DNA of 64,000 bases from contig JACTVC010000034.1 in NCBI GenBank assembly GCA_018417955.1, forward strand, positions 372,001 through 436,000, given 5' to 3'. Each line of letters opens with the position of its first letter. The stretch's first letter is position 1. Shown piece after piece: positions 10,438 through 21,412 of the stretch. The DNA comes from Laccaria trichodermophora (Eukaryota > Basidiomycota > Agaricomycetes > Agaricales > Hydnangiaceae). The notes beneath the pieces are model-generated. The model was not told the origin of the DNA and did no database searches. It was given only the letters and a program-made list of their open reading frames with translations. Both the position numbers and the translations under genes were made by a program.

Positions 10438-11209
10438 ATGCTTGCGTGGAGGGCCGCCACAAGGCCAACAAGCTCTCTTAGCCGCCATTTCCAAGCGCCA
10501 AGACGACGGATAATACACAACGCGTCCTTCAGCGCCAGGCCCGCCGGTTTAGCTTCAAAAATTCTGTTCAGGAAGGATGGAACTCCGAGGTCTAAAGTCA
10601 AAGGTCTGGCCATCGGTACGTGCATCGCATTGCTACTCGGCGGTTACTTAGAACTTTCAAATTTGGGGGTAACTCTTGACTTTAGGTGCCGCAGCCTTTT
10701 CAACGCTCACGTTGATGTACGCCATGCTGGACTTGATCCACGAGTACGACCAAACGAACTACCTCTTAACGTGCCTCATCCACATCCAACGAGCCGACGG
10801 CGATTTTGGCGCTGTGGATTTCCTGGAGCCGTCCGCTGCCTTGTCATACTTCCGAGAGCTCTGCTCTTCATTCACGGACGTTCCCCAAGACGTGATTGAC
10901 AACTTCTTTCAGGATGTGACGCGTCTCGTTCGGTCTCAAGGGGAGTCTGCTGTGAAGGTGCATACGGTGCTGAGGGAGGTGTCGGAGAAGGTGCATGAGA
11001 TTTTGGTGAAGAGCAAGGGTGCAGAGGCTTGGGATACTGCAGTTGATGTGATTCGGACTTTGGATGGAGCTATTATTGATTTGGCGGATTTGGTGGAGGA
11101 GGCGGTTGGAGAGGACGATGATGGGAAGTTTGTTATGTATCAGCGGATAAAGGAGCAGAAGGCGAAGGACCCGGGAACGAGGAGTAACGATTATGATATC
11201 ATTGGATAA
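10438..11209 (+). CDS. Small mitochondrial-type protein, family not recognised
   Basis: Two exons (10438-10615 and 10686-11209; 702 nt) encode 233 residues. The splice join is GCCATCG|GT...AG|GTGCC and keeps the frame. The N-terminus (MLAWRAATRPTSSLSRHFQ, then more Arg/Ser) is basic and free of acidic residues, as expected for a mitochondrial presequence. A hydrophobic segment (GAAAFSTLTLMYAMLDLI) spans the splice junction and may be a membrane helix. The rest is acidic and helical, ending in DYDIIG. A decayed copy of the first exon lies at about 15895-16010, without its start codon. No family was recognised, and mitochondrial location is inferred from composition alone. Confidence 0.65.
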
Positions 11210-11743
11210 ACGGTATGTTTGCTGTCATTGATGAAGGGCCGACGTTGCTGACTTGGAGTATAGCTCTTTCAACCTGTACAAAACTATATCTATCATAGAT
11301 CCTAATCATTATTCTTGCATGTTGGACTCAAATCTTCGTCGTCCCATCAAGACATCCAGCGGCGAGCATACCGACTTACCTTCAACCCTGCCCCCTTACT
11401 GCAGCTCCCTTTGAACAAGGCGAGGGTTCACGAACACATTTTCGACACTGGAACCAAGACCAGTTCTTCTTCCCACAGCGCCCACCGCGGAGTCCCGTAA
11501 AGAGGCGCTCGTCCATCAACACAAGAGACTTCAAACCGAAGTATACCTGCGCCCAATGGTTACCGAAGAAAAATGGTGGTTAAGCCGGCACAAACAGAAA
11601 CATAGAAGGTGGAGTGTCAGCGTCGAATGTTGACTATGACGACATACGGTTTTTGGAGGGGAGCCAAAAATTCCCTTTTTTGGATCTCGTGAAACTTTGT
11701 GAGATTTTCCGACCATTTCAACTCCTACCGGCGCCCTTCAACC
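11210..11743. other. Intergenic between small mitochondrial-type gene and protease
   Basis: No gene is seen. Overlapping ORFs of about 60 codons (11315-11500 plus, 11531-11716 minus) have no recognisable features. The interval should contain the 3' end of the upstream gene and the promoter of the protease. Confidence 0.45.
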
Positions 11744-13597
11744 ATGGAATTTACAAGTGAGCCGCTAGTTTTACTTGTCTTCGTCTTTGACTGTTCCTTG
11801 CTAGACCCTCCCTTGATCATCGACGACGTCCCCCAATCGTTCCTTGAGGTTTGCGATCCCGTTTTTGATGTTTGTAGTGAGGAGCTATATAATTCACCCA
11901 TCTCCCCGCCGACCGACTCTCTTGAATCGGACACCTTTACCTCGCTCACGACCTCCGGATATGACAAAGACGACCGAGCCCGCCTCACCGATAATTACAC
12001 CAACGCTTATTCTGACACCTACGGCTTGCGCAGCGGCCGAGGCTTTATCTTCAAGACTGGCCCAGCCTGGCCTAAGGGCGAAGTGCCCTATGGCCGCCCC
12101 ATGCCGCACGAATTGCGCCCCGTCAACGCTCACCCAATCACGCCTGTCTGGGACGACATCCTCACACGTATAGAGACACGCCTTCAAGATGATAAGCTGC
12201 CATTCACTGCGGTCATGCCACTGGCATTTGCCACAGTAGGAGAGGGAGAGCCCTTTTGCCCTCTTGTAGTGGCGATCGGTGTCGAGCCCACAAAGGTGGC
12301 CTTCAAGGAAGCAAAGGCCGTTGCCGGGTTCGTTGAACTCATCCTCCTCGAGGCTGGCTTCAACGATGTCGATGTCGCTATCTGGGAATTCGAGACCTTC
12401 CTCTCCGGCGTCAATCTCCCAGCTCTCGATCCCGTGTTTGATGGCAGTCTCACTAAATTTCATCACCCATTCACATCCACCCTCTGCATCCCCGTGGCCC
12501 CCCTCAAGCACCCCAAATGTGAGGGCACGCTTGGCCCGTTCCTTACGCGCGGTGATGGCGCTGAACTCCTGGCCTTAACTGCCGCCCATGTTGCGTGTCC
12601 CCCCTCCATGTTTCCTGATAACAAGGGCATGTCGTTGAAGGCAGCCAAAAGGTGCTGGGAGGAAATAATCGTGCTTGGGGATGACGCTTACGCCCGTGCA
12701 ATCACGGACATCCAACACAAGGTCAGAAACCTCAAGAACAACATTTCATCAGGACAGGTGATTATCCCCTCGCTGCAGACTCGTCTAGATAACGGCGAGG
12801 CTGATGCGGACGGGGGAATCCGCGCTGCTATAAGAAGTGCCCAGAGGCAAGAGTCAATTTGCAAGCTGACCATCAGGGAACTCTACATGCTATACAGCCG
12901 CGTCACGCTGACTTTGTCCATCCCCAGTAATCGCTGCATCGGATGGGTGGTGTTTTCCGACTCCATCAGGGCTTCCTCCGACGGGCCTGATGCATGCACT
13001 TTGGACTGGGCTCTCATTGCAATGAGGAAGGATGCATTCAGTGCTAATTTCCTGGGTAACACCATGTATGTTGGTATGCGTACAGAGAACAAACTCGAAA
13101 AACAAACCTTCCTGGACCTGATGTTTCCCAACCCCAACGACCAAGAGGGCTACGAATACCCAGAGTGGGGCCTCCTCCACATCAGCGGCGTCGTTCCCAT
13201 GGATGAGATTCGTTACCCCAAGCAGCTCAACGAGATGGGCGAACCCGCAATGGCGGTTATCAAGAATGGGAGGTCTACAGGCACCACCGTTGGTTACGTG
13301 AGCGGCTTGAAGTCCCTTGTGCGCTACCACTGCAAGGATACCGATATTCACTTCACATCCCGCGACCTCACCATCGTCCCTTATGACGGTGATCCTTTGC
13401 GCAGTGCCGGCTTTTCCGGGGAAGGTGACTCGGGTTCTGTCATCGTTGAGCGGAGTGGCCGTGTTGTTGGCTTGCTCACTGCTGGCGGCGGCTGCAGCGG
13501 TGTCCCCGACTCCACCGATGTTTCCTTTGCTACTGCATACTGTGAGCTCGAGAAGCGCATGAAGGAGGTCTTCCCCAGCATCCGCCTCCTCGATTAG
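11744..13597 (+). CDS. Trypsin-like (PA-clan) serine protease, intronless
   Basis: A single open frame of 617 residues from the ATG at 11744, which sits in a good context (CAACCATGG). An upstream in-frame ATG at 11699 would add 15 residues. The chymotrypsin-fold triad is visible in the right order: His282 in LTAAHVACPP, Asp421 in CTLDWALIAM, and Ser563 in SGEGDSGSVIV, which is followed by GRVVGLLTAGGG. The N-terminal half (about 270 residues) matches nothing I recognise. There is a hydrophobic stretch near the start (LVLLVFVFDCSLL) but no clear cleavable signal, so the protein is probably intracellular. About 100 residues between His and Asp look like a helical insertion. Being intronless among intron-rich genes, it may come from retroposition or be a lineage-specific family. 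The substrate is unknown. Confidence 0.8.
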   Translation: MEFTSEPLVLLVFVFDCSLLDPPLIIDDVPQSFLEVCDPVFDVCSEELYNSPISPPTDSLESDTFTSLTTSGYDKDDRARLTDNYTNAYSDTYGLRSGRGFIFKTGPAWPKGEVPYGRPMPHELRPVNAHPITPVWDDILTRIETRLQDDKLPFTAVMPLAFATVGEGEPFCPLVVAIGVEPTKVAFKEAKAVAGFVELILLEAGFNDVDVAIWEFETFLSGVNLPALDPVFDGSLTKFHHPFTSTLCIPVAPLKHPKCEGTLGPFLTRGDGAELLALTAAHVACPPSMFPDNKGMSLKAAKRCWEEIIVLGDDAYARAITDIQHKVRNLKNNISSGQVIIPSLQTRLDNGEADADGGIRAAIRSAQRQESICKLTIRELYMLYSRVTLTLSIPSNRCIGWVVFSDSIRASSDGPDACTLDWALIAMRKDAFSANFLGNTMYVGMRTENKLEKQTFLDLMFPNPNDQEGYEYPEWGLLHISGVVPMDEIRYPKQLNEMGEPAMAVIKNGRSTGTTVGYVSGLKSLVRYHCKDTDIHFTSRDLTIVPYDGDPLRSAGFSGEGDSGSVIVERSGRVVGLLTAGGGCSGVPDSTDVSFATAYCELEKRMKEVFPSIRLLD

Positions 13598-14195
13598 GTT
13601 TGTGTACTTTTTTCTTTATTTTCTTGCACTCCGTTGATCGTGCTGTTCTACAAGACCCCACGGGCTGTTGGTCGTATATATATCTCCTCTTCTGGGTCCT
13701 GGGGTGGTCGCTTAGGAGGACGAAAGTGAGCTGTGACGTCATGATGCAGGCTCAAAGGATGTTGGGGTGGACATCATCAGCAGATGTTGCATTGAGGACA
13801 AGTCCAAGTTTTTGGGATGACGAGGAAAGATTGTGATGCGGTGTGAGGGTATATTTATCTCATTTGCCCAGGTTCTTGGCCCGTTGTTGCACTCAATCTT
13901 CCGACAATCAAATAATCCGGGAGATCTCTATTTTCTTCCTGGAGTCCCTTGCTATTGCTCGCATGCCTGCAGGCACCCAATAATTTACGCTTGGAACTGT
14001 TAAAGATGCACGCTTGAATCTACAAGGTTCGGCCCCACCAGCTGAGGAGTCATAGGCTAAAAAAAAGTCGCAAAACTTGAGGTATTTGTGATGCAATATG
14101 GGCATTTCAGATTTTTCTGTCTTACACTATACAAAAGGAGCGGAAAGGGACGATGATTATGTAGGTAAAGTCCAACGACACTGTCACATCCGAGT
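13598..14195. other. Intergenic between protease and carbonic anhydrase
   Basis: The two genes converge here. T-rich sequence directly follows the protease stop (TTTTTTCTTTATTTT) and may serve 3' end formation. No gene is seen. Confidence 0.5.
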
Positions 14196-15092
14196 TTACT
14201 TTGGCAACTGACTCGCAGCCATCTCAATCAAATTTTCCTCCCCCAACGAATTCTGCACATATCTCGCGTTAAACTTCAACACACTCTTGAACTTCAAAAA
14301 CGTTGCCAGTCTAATCGGTAGGAAAACATCTGCAACGAGGAAAACGACACCGTCAGTGCACGGAGGTGTCGTCAACGATCCAGTATATTTGAATAGGGGA
14401 ACGGTGTTGAAGAAATTCGTGATGTCGTAGAAGAAAAGCGGACCTGTAGTGGTTGAGCTGCCTGGTTCTGTGATGGCGTAGAGAGGACCGAAGAGGGGGT
14501 ATAGGAAGGGTGCGTTGATTCCGATGAGGGACAGTTCAAAGAGGGCTGCGAGGACGAGAATGGAACCGTCTGAAGGACTCAAATTTAGTTGAAGAACGGA
14601 TTGTTTTAGAATCAATGACTTACCAGACGCGATGTTGACGAAATGCACTTCCATTGGATAAAATTGCGCGTCGATAAGGTGTTCTGCGGGTGTATGGAAA
14701 TGATATTGCTTCAGGCTATACGTCTTGCCTTCAAATATCGTAGTCCCATTAATCACAACCTCAACCGTCGAACCCAAGTTCTCAAATTCTGCCGACGGCA
14801 CATTGGAGATATTTAATTGCGGTTGGGTCTTCGAGAACGGGACGACGCCGTGTTCGATATTTATCGGGGACTGAACTTTGGCCGTTGAGCATTTTACGTT
14901 TGCGGGATCAAGGCCTGCCCAGCCGAGAGGCCCGGTGACTCCGATGTAGCTGAAGTCGCTAATGGCTACAGAGCCAGGTCCTGTCTGGAGATTTCGGCGG
15001 TGGGTGTGCAGGCAGACGCCTTGGACAAAGGAGGCGTAGAGGAGGAGAGTCGACGCGACGGCGCCAAGAAACGTTGGGTTTTGGAAAAGCAT
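14196..15092 (-). CDS. Secreted alpha-type carbonic anhydrase
   Basis: Predicted 280 residues after removal of a 54-nt in-frame intron (14570-14623, GTAAGT...CTTCAG), which joins NIAS to DGSILV. It catalyses CO2 hydration to bicarbonate. The three zinc-ligand histidines are present in QYHFHTPAEH and MEVHFV, and the conserved GSLTTPPCTDGV lies near the substrate pocket. SPINIE near residue 75 is the usual alpha-family motif. The N-terminus (MLFQNPTFLGAVASTLLLYASFVQG) is a signal peptide, and several NxS/T sites suggest N-glycosylation, so the enzyme is expected outside the cell or in the wall. The length is normal for fungal alpha enzymes. A relic of its 5' end occurs at 8696-8890. Confidence 0.92.
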   Translation of the reverse strand: MLFQNPTFLGAVASTLLLYASFVQGVCLHTHRRNLQTGPGSVAISDFSYIGVTGPLGWAGLDPANVKCSTAKVQSPINIEHGVVPFSKTQPQLNISNVPSAEFENLGSTVEVVINGTTIFEGKTYSLKQYHFHTPAEHLIDAQFYPMEVHFVNIASGKSLILKQSVLQLNLSPSDGSILVLAALFELSLIGINAPFLYPLFGPLYAITEPGSSTTTGPLFFYDITNFFNTVPLFKYTGSLTTPPCTDGVVFLVADVFLPIRLATFLKFKSVLKFNARYVQNSLGEENLIEMAASQLPK

Positions 15093-15224
15093 CGTATCGT
15101 GTGGTGGTAAAAGAAGTTAAGAGACGGCCAAGCGACAAGAAAAAGGGGTGGCTGCCAACACGGCACAATTGGTTGGGGGGGAGGGGTTTAATAGAGTCTG
15201 TAATAGAAGGAACCACCTCATGGC

Positions 15225-16010
15225 TAGTGAGTGGCAATGATAATGTAAGCGAAATTCGCTCACTGGAAAATGCAGGGAAGGATGTCAACATCAAGTCAAA
15301 AACGAAAACGGTAATGGTATCGACAATAAAGGCTTTGAGAAGGTTGAAGCACATGCTTCCCAATTGAAACGAGAAAAATTGTGCCCAAGCGGGATGAGCA
15401 TACTTACGCGTTCAGGAGGCCTAGATTTTCCAGACAGGTACTGGTAAGCCAGAAGAATCGGGCTTGTACGTTTGAGCCGCAAAGACTCAGGGGTGGTAGT
15501 CTAGTAGTTGTGGCCTTGTCGTGTCGCATTCCAACACGCACAAAGCCAAGGAAACCAGCGTTGCGATCGTAGCAGGTGCCGGTGCAAGGTGGCAACAGCT
15601 CGGACATTGTGGAACTTGAATGAGTAGGAGGCCCTTGGGCGACCACTCAGGGTGTGGGGAGGCAACGCCCTTGAATTGGAGGATCGGACTTCAAGCTTCA
15701 AGTTTCAAGCGAAAGCGCTTCCATAACGTCGCGTTAAGAGTCTGCTGTCCGACATTGTTTGATCTTGAGAGTTGCTTGAGAGTCCAACTTAAAATGTGGC
15801 TTACTTTGTCATGTGGTGACAAGCTCGTGGGTCTGTAACAACAGTAAACATCAAAGTCCTTTCCATTATATTACGTTCTTGTTACTACGTTCGCTTGCGT
15901 GGAGGGCTGCCCCAAGGTCAACGAGCTCTTTTAGTCGCCATTTCTAAGCGCCGAGACGACGCACTAGGGATAACACACAACACTTCTTCAGCGCCAAGCC
16001 AGCCCCGAGT
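15225..16010. pseudogene. Decayed copy of the 10025-10570 segment (two divergent gene starts)
   Basis: On the minus strand, 15280-15750 resembles the N-terminal part of the ORF at 10278 (shared MSDS-RLL-RRY start, EVRSSNS, ASTFSKPLLSIP-FSFLT), but it is broken by a stop soon after the start and again after FSFLT. On the plus strand, 15890-16010 resembles exon 1 of the gene at 10438 (GCTTGCGTGGAGGGC, CGCCATTTC-AAGCGCC-AGACGACG), but the ATG has become TTC and the frame is lost. No transposase sequence is present in this copy. Confidence 0.75.
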
Positions 16011-19000
16011 CAACAAGCAAGTAAGTCTTTCTTGAAAATGATATCTGCAAATATCATATATTCCTAGCATATTCAAGATACTATACTAAATAGCAAGGCT
16101 CGGTACATGAGAAGACTTCCACCACGACTCCAGCAGCAGTAGATTCTATCCCCAGGAAACTTTACCAAAGTATTTACAAAAGCAGTTTTGAATTATCTCT
16201 GCTGCATTCAGAATAATCCTCTTTCAACAAAAACTCGAGCACTGACCTACTAGAAAAATTAGGCCTCACCTAAAGTATGTTTTCTCTAGTGATTTGAAAC
16301 TCTGGCTCAGTTAAAATAATAAATCCGGAGTCGACTTGCATTACGAGACCTTTTTTATTGGGTCTATGGGGTGTTGAACGGTACATCATTCGACTTCAAG
16401 AGGGGAAGAAGTTGTTAGTATTGACACGTCGGGCACGTTAGGCGTTCCTGTCTTCAATCCACTTCATGGTAAACCGTAAAATGCCGCCGTTACGCAGGGG
16501 TGAGGAGGAGCAAGCCCTTGAATTTTGTCAGCGCATCGACTGGTCTAGAATTGTGAGTAGGCTGACCTTGGCGGGATCAAGGACCAAGGGAGTCGATTGA
16601 CAATTTCAATCAACCAGATCCGCTCGCGTGGAATCATGGCGTTAAGGCAGGCTGAGGCACCACATAAAATCACCGGCTCAGTTTGCTGTGAAGTTGAATG
16701 CCAAATTCGAAACAAGTGGCAGCTCAGCAGCCCCCAGTGAAGCCTCCCACTAAGCCCACCTGACCACCCGACTCTGATCCTTCATGTGGTGATATCAAGA
16801 TTTTACCACGTATCCCCGTTTTTCTTTCCTATTGTCTGTTTTGGTTTTCCGTTTCGCTGCTTTTGAAATATCGCGCCGTGAAGCGCCAGCTACAGGTACA
16901 GTGCGTGCTTTTCCCTGTTCCATCTTAACTCTGTGAGCTTCCTGGAAATTTTCGGGAACCGGACCGCACAGAAAGCATCATCTCCGGTTACCACATAGCC
17001 TACAGGCTTCAAATTATCGGAGCATCAGGTAAGTCATCAAGGGTTGCTGGCGATGGATGCCGCAGCTATTCCAAGATAAATATTTCTTGACGCCCACGGA
17101 GCTACTAGGGCGCTACTACTGAACCACCAAAATAGACGGCGTCTAACTTCGACGTCGCGGAGGGTTTCCGAGGGCGAAATGAAGGTGGGAGTATCCTAGT
17201 CAGTCGCGTTACAGAGGCAATACGGAGGTGTAAGCCATCGTCGCAATTGGAAATCGGCCCGAAGAAGTGATTTCGTGCCAACAGGCAGCACAACTCGGTC
17301 AATAATATTCATGGCGTCATAGAAGAAGACACTAAAGGGACCGGACCATGGAAAGTTGACGTTGTTCCGAACTATCAGGGTGAATCTGTGGAGTTCAGGT
17401 TATACAATGTGTTCGAAACAGGAACATGATTCACGAACTCGCCGTCTTCACAGCGAAGAGAACCGTATGGGGGAAATTTGCAAAATGAGAAGGTGCCTTG
17501 CAGTCCTGATGAAGTTGGTGAAGATGTCATTGATGAGAGTAGGGGTGACATGTACAACCACTGGCAGAGCGGGCCCGGTTTGAATCAAAGTTCCGAAGTT
17601 GACGACGTGCAAATTATTTATCTTAACGAATTGAAAGGGCAGTGAGAACCTCGACCTTAGGATCCGAGCAGGGTTCATTTGGGATGTAATATTCGCGGTC
17701 ATGGTGATGACTTGAATTGGACCGCGGATATAAGATTGAGATTGAGTTGTGATTGTAGGAACGGTACCCTGCCCATGGAACGAGGCACAAGTCAAATTGA
17801 GAACTGAACTCCCGGTTTACGCTGAACTTCGTCCAAGTTATTGCGTCCAGCTAAAATTTATTGAACGGTCGTAGGAGCAAAGTCGGCTCCTCGAGTGCAA
17901 CTCTTTGATCCTCCAAGTTGCGCTGCTTATCACAGCTTTAGTAAAGCATTCCCAGTTCAAAAACCCTCGTTATTATTTGCTTACGCACTCAAAAGTTCAG
18001 ATCCAGTGGTTGGTCTCCGCTGTAGGTTGGAAATGAATTTATTAGCACAACAACAGACTTCAACCGATAATTACCTGTTCAAATTATAAAAAAGAAATTT
18101 CGCATGATTCTTAGTTGCATGTTAATGGAAGTCTAAAATCACGTCGCCTTTCTATAGCTAAGTGATGTAAATTGGTTTTCCAGAACGGAATAAAAATCTG
18201 GTAGTCGCTGACCTCTTGTTCCCAGAATCACATGTCTAACACAAAAAAAATAAGCGCCTGGAGCGGCCGCTCCCGTAAAATTTCTCCATCAAATGCTATG
18301 GATAATGGGATTCAGAACCCAAGTAGCCTAGTATTTGATGAATCAATCGACTTCGGAATCCGCCCAGCTCACCTTGAACGTGAAAAACAAAAAAACAAGT
18401 CCGAACTCCGGAAGTTGATAATAGTCGGTAATGTAGCCGTAATGATCAAGTCGAGCGTCTACAGAACGCTAAGGTCAGAAAAGCCTCAGATGTGTCAGTG
18501 GGTGGCAGTGTGGAGACCGGTAGGCACCTGAATTTCAACTTGTAACGGCCATCTCCGCTGCCACTCCCTCGATCAACTGCGATGAACCAGAGCTATCAAC
18601 TTTGTGCGCCATGCTCTGCGCAACTTTTTTCCATCTTTGAAAGGGCAGAAAGGGACGGGATGTCAAACGACGGAGACTTACGGAGGTACGCCCAGTGGGC
18701 TAAAGGTTTTATCCTTCGGATGGTTATATGTCTTTATATGTATGAGTTTTGAGCAGGCAAGGCCCCAGTCAAGTTACTGCGCTTTGCTCGGACTCCAAAA
18801 TACGTTAGCACAGGACGACACGGGAGACGAGATGGCGGTTGTAACGGACTGGGCATCACAACGGCACGGAATCGAGCGAAGTCGAAGGGGAGATCCCGAG
18901 CCCAGACTTTTGCATTGTGCCAGAAAAGCGAAGAAAAGCACACGCCACTCTCCAGCCAGTGAATTGTGGTGAAATTGAAGTCAATGGAGTGTTTTCAACG

Positions 19001-19676
19001 AGTCGCAAGTCTCCGTCCATCAGGAACTCCCGAAGGTTGCCCGAGCCCGAGGGTACCTATTACAACCTACATAGACCTATGTAGGTTGCTTAGGTTAGGC
19101 TAGGAACCCATAACTTCCTGATGTCCGAGTCGCGGTACATTTGAAGACTGAACCAGGTGTGAACGACTTGAAAGGCTGAATAAGTATGGAGCGACCCACC
19201 GGTCAGTTGTCGCTGGTTCGAACATGGCTTGGGCGCAAGGGAGAAATCCGAGGAGAGCTCCGCTGTCAACATGGTGCCATTGAAAGCTCAGGCTGACTGC
19301 ATCTGACATTGCCGATAGGCGTTAGATTGTACTTGGGGCTGAAGCTGTGCCGCAAAGAGCTTGCAATGGTAGGATCGACCCCGCGTTTTTTCGGTCGTTT
19401 GTGTTCATACGAGCGGGGTTTGCCAACTCGGCATCAACGATCGGGGCTAGTTGTTCGAAAACTTGAACAGGGGTTATTTTTAGCTCAAACCCCCCATCAT
19501 CACACATGAACACTGCGTGAACAAGTAATTCACTGTACCAGGCCCAAAAGTGAAGCATGTTATGTAGAAAATACAAAGCGGGTTAACGCTGATAACGTCC
19601 AAAGATATGTACACTACTCGAGAAGAAACCAATGTGGTATAATTACCCCATAACACCCAGCGAACAACCCTTTTTA
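16011..19676. other. Gene-poor stretch with ORF relics and a perfect hairpin
   Basis: No gene can be supported over 3.6 kb. The minus strand at 17100-17800 reads as broken secreted-protein-like sequence (17448-17795 open for 115 codons; FFYDAMNIIDRV near 17290-17340). The plus-strand ORF at 18232-18531 (99 codons, basic, no recognised domain) has no visible exon partners. A perfect 12-bp inverted repeat with a 2-nt loop lies at 19063-19088. Confidence 0.45.
19063..19088. repeat. Perfect short inverted repeat (12-bp arms, 2-nt spacer)
   Basis: The arms CAACCTACATAG and CTATGTAGGTTG are exact reverse complements separated by AC. The position is intergenic, so it could be a binding site, a hairpin in a transcript, or a trace of an excised element. 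Confidence 0.85.
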
Positions 19677-21283
19677 CTACAGCCTTGTCATTTCACCGCC
19701 TCCCAGATCTCTGCCACGCAGCACCGCCATGCTCGAGTTCGAAGCACTGGGACTGCCGGCGGCAGTGTCATCTTCCGACGGTACAGGCTTGACAAAGTCC
19801 ATTTCCTGCCCCTCATCACCCTCGTCGCCCCCTTGGTCATCCCCGAGCATGAACTGACGCTCCTCCCCTGTTGTCGGCCCCAGCCCTGGCCTCACAGCAG
19901 CTCTCGGTGTCGTTGAGGAGGATGATGCAGATGATGGGAGCGGTTGATGTTGTCTTGGAGGTGGAGTTGATTTAGGTGGAGGCGATTTGGATGCGGTATA
20001 CGACAGTGACTGGGCTGCAATAGCAGCGTTCACCTGTGTTTGGTGTGATACAGGGTTGGTTTCTGGTTTTCGTGAAAAGCTGCTGCCGCGCGTCTGTAAT
20101 TGAGGTCGGATGAAACCACCTGCGCCCGCTGCACCTCCTAGCCCACGTCCCATGGGAGCGGGTCCAATAGCGTCTTCTGGGTCGGTGTTTGCCCCTTGTG
20201 CTTGTGCGTGATGGCTAACGGGGTTTGGTGTTACGATGTTGTTGGCGGAGAATGGCAGCCCCGATGATGATGAAGAGGAAATGGGGCCAGGACGGTTGTG
20301 TCCACCACCGCCGATGTCTAGCCCAGAGATGATGTCGGTGATCCAGATCCATGCTTCGCTCCCGTGGTACTTCATGCTTTCCACAGAAAATTGTGGTATT
20401 TGGTCGAAGCCGCGGAGCTGGAGGACATAGCGATTGTAAAGGGTGCCCAGGACGGTATAAGTCATCAAGAGCACGAGGGAACTGCGCCGGTTGTAAGTCA
20501 CATAGTTTTGATATGAGGTAAACGTACAAACATGACTGCTGTGATTGCGATGAAACCCCAGAACCCACTGCTTTCGCTGGTTGGGCAAGCTAACTGTGAG
20601 GAGAGCTTGTTAGCCTCAACAGGATTGAGAAAGTCGAGTCAGCTTACATGGGTTCTCCATTCAATCATGTACCCGCAACCGATGTCATCATTACCAGGGG
20701 GCAGCTGCGCTACGAGGAGGGGTTCCCCTGAACCAAAGACGGACAAGTCGCATATGAAGTCAATGACTGCTGAGGCCCGAACGTCCGTAGGTTTTTCGTC
20801 TTTCGTTGTGCAATGTGAGCCTTCTGAGATGGTGATGCGGGGTTTGGAGTCGAATACACTGAGTGTGGTGTTGACCTTCCTGTGATATCAAAATTATACA
20901 TTAGTTTCCGCGTTCAATGGCAGTAAGGGAGTGTAACTAACCCGAGAGCAAAGTCGCCATGGCCTCTCCGAATGAAAGCAGCGACGTCCACTTGAGCTAT
21001 CTCATCCTTCAGACCAAATGTTTCTGTCTTTACGGCCTGGCAGACATTTATCGCAAACGTCCTTCCCCCTGGCCACTTGACCTCATAATCTTTGCTAGAC
21101 AGAACCTCGATGAATACGAAAACTACGAGACATGACTGCGCCTGCGTACCTCGCCTTCAAAGCATTCAAGTCATAGAATTTCCCGTCATCATGAATTGTG
21201 CACGGTTTGTCGGCGTCGGCTATAGCAATGGCAATCAGGCCTAGAATGACAAGGTTCGCCTTAAAGCATGTTCTTGACAACAT
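19677..21283 (-). CDS. MRH-domain type I membrane protein (ATG27 / mannose-6-phosphate-receptor-like)
   Basis: Five exons (21283-21150, 21094-20942, 20879-20648, 20593-20532, 20481-19677; 1386 nt) give 461 residues. The N-terminus (MLSRTCFKANLVILGLIAIA) is a signal peptide. The lumenal part resembles mannose-6-phosphate receptor homology domains: GKFYDLNALKA, YEVKWPGGRTFAINVCQAV, the repeated Cys residues and GCGYMIEWRTHLACP. One membrane helix follows (GFWGFIAITAVISLVLLMTY), then the conserved juxtamembrane YNRYVLQLRGFDQIPQF typical of fungal ATG27/MRL1-like proteins. The roughly 250-residue cytosolic tail is Ser/Pro/Gly-rich and probably disordered. Likely role: cargo sorting between Golgi, endosome, vacuole and autophagosomal membranes. 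The fourth intron needs a GTTTGT donor (20531), because the more obvious GTACGT breaks the frame. It is divergent from NDUFS2 with 129 bp between start codons. Confidence 0.82.
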
Positions 21284-21412
21284 TATTTTGAATTGCCACT
21301 GGACGTCGACACGTTTAGGCAGGGACACAAGTCGTTGTCACGCTCTGTCACACCTTCCCGCCCAACTCCGACGAGGAATCGACATCGTTGACGTTGCCTC
21401 GAACAGTGGCCA

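Noticed and set aside
12279..12578. ORFs in other frames inside the protease gene
   Set aside because: They are shadows of a long gene with clear catalytic motifs.
17100..17800. Possible relic of a carbonic anhydrase or other secreted protein on the minus strand (FFYDAMNII similar to FFYDITNFF)
   Set aside because: The likeness is confined to a few residues; neither zinc-ligand motifs nor the TTPPC motif are present.
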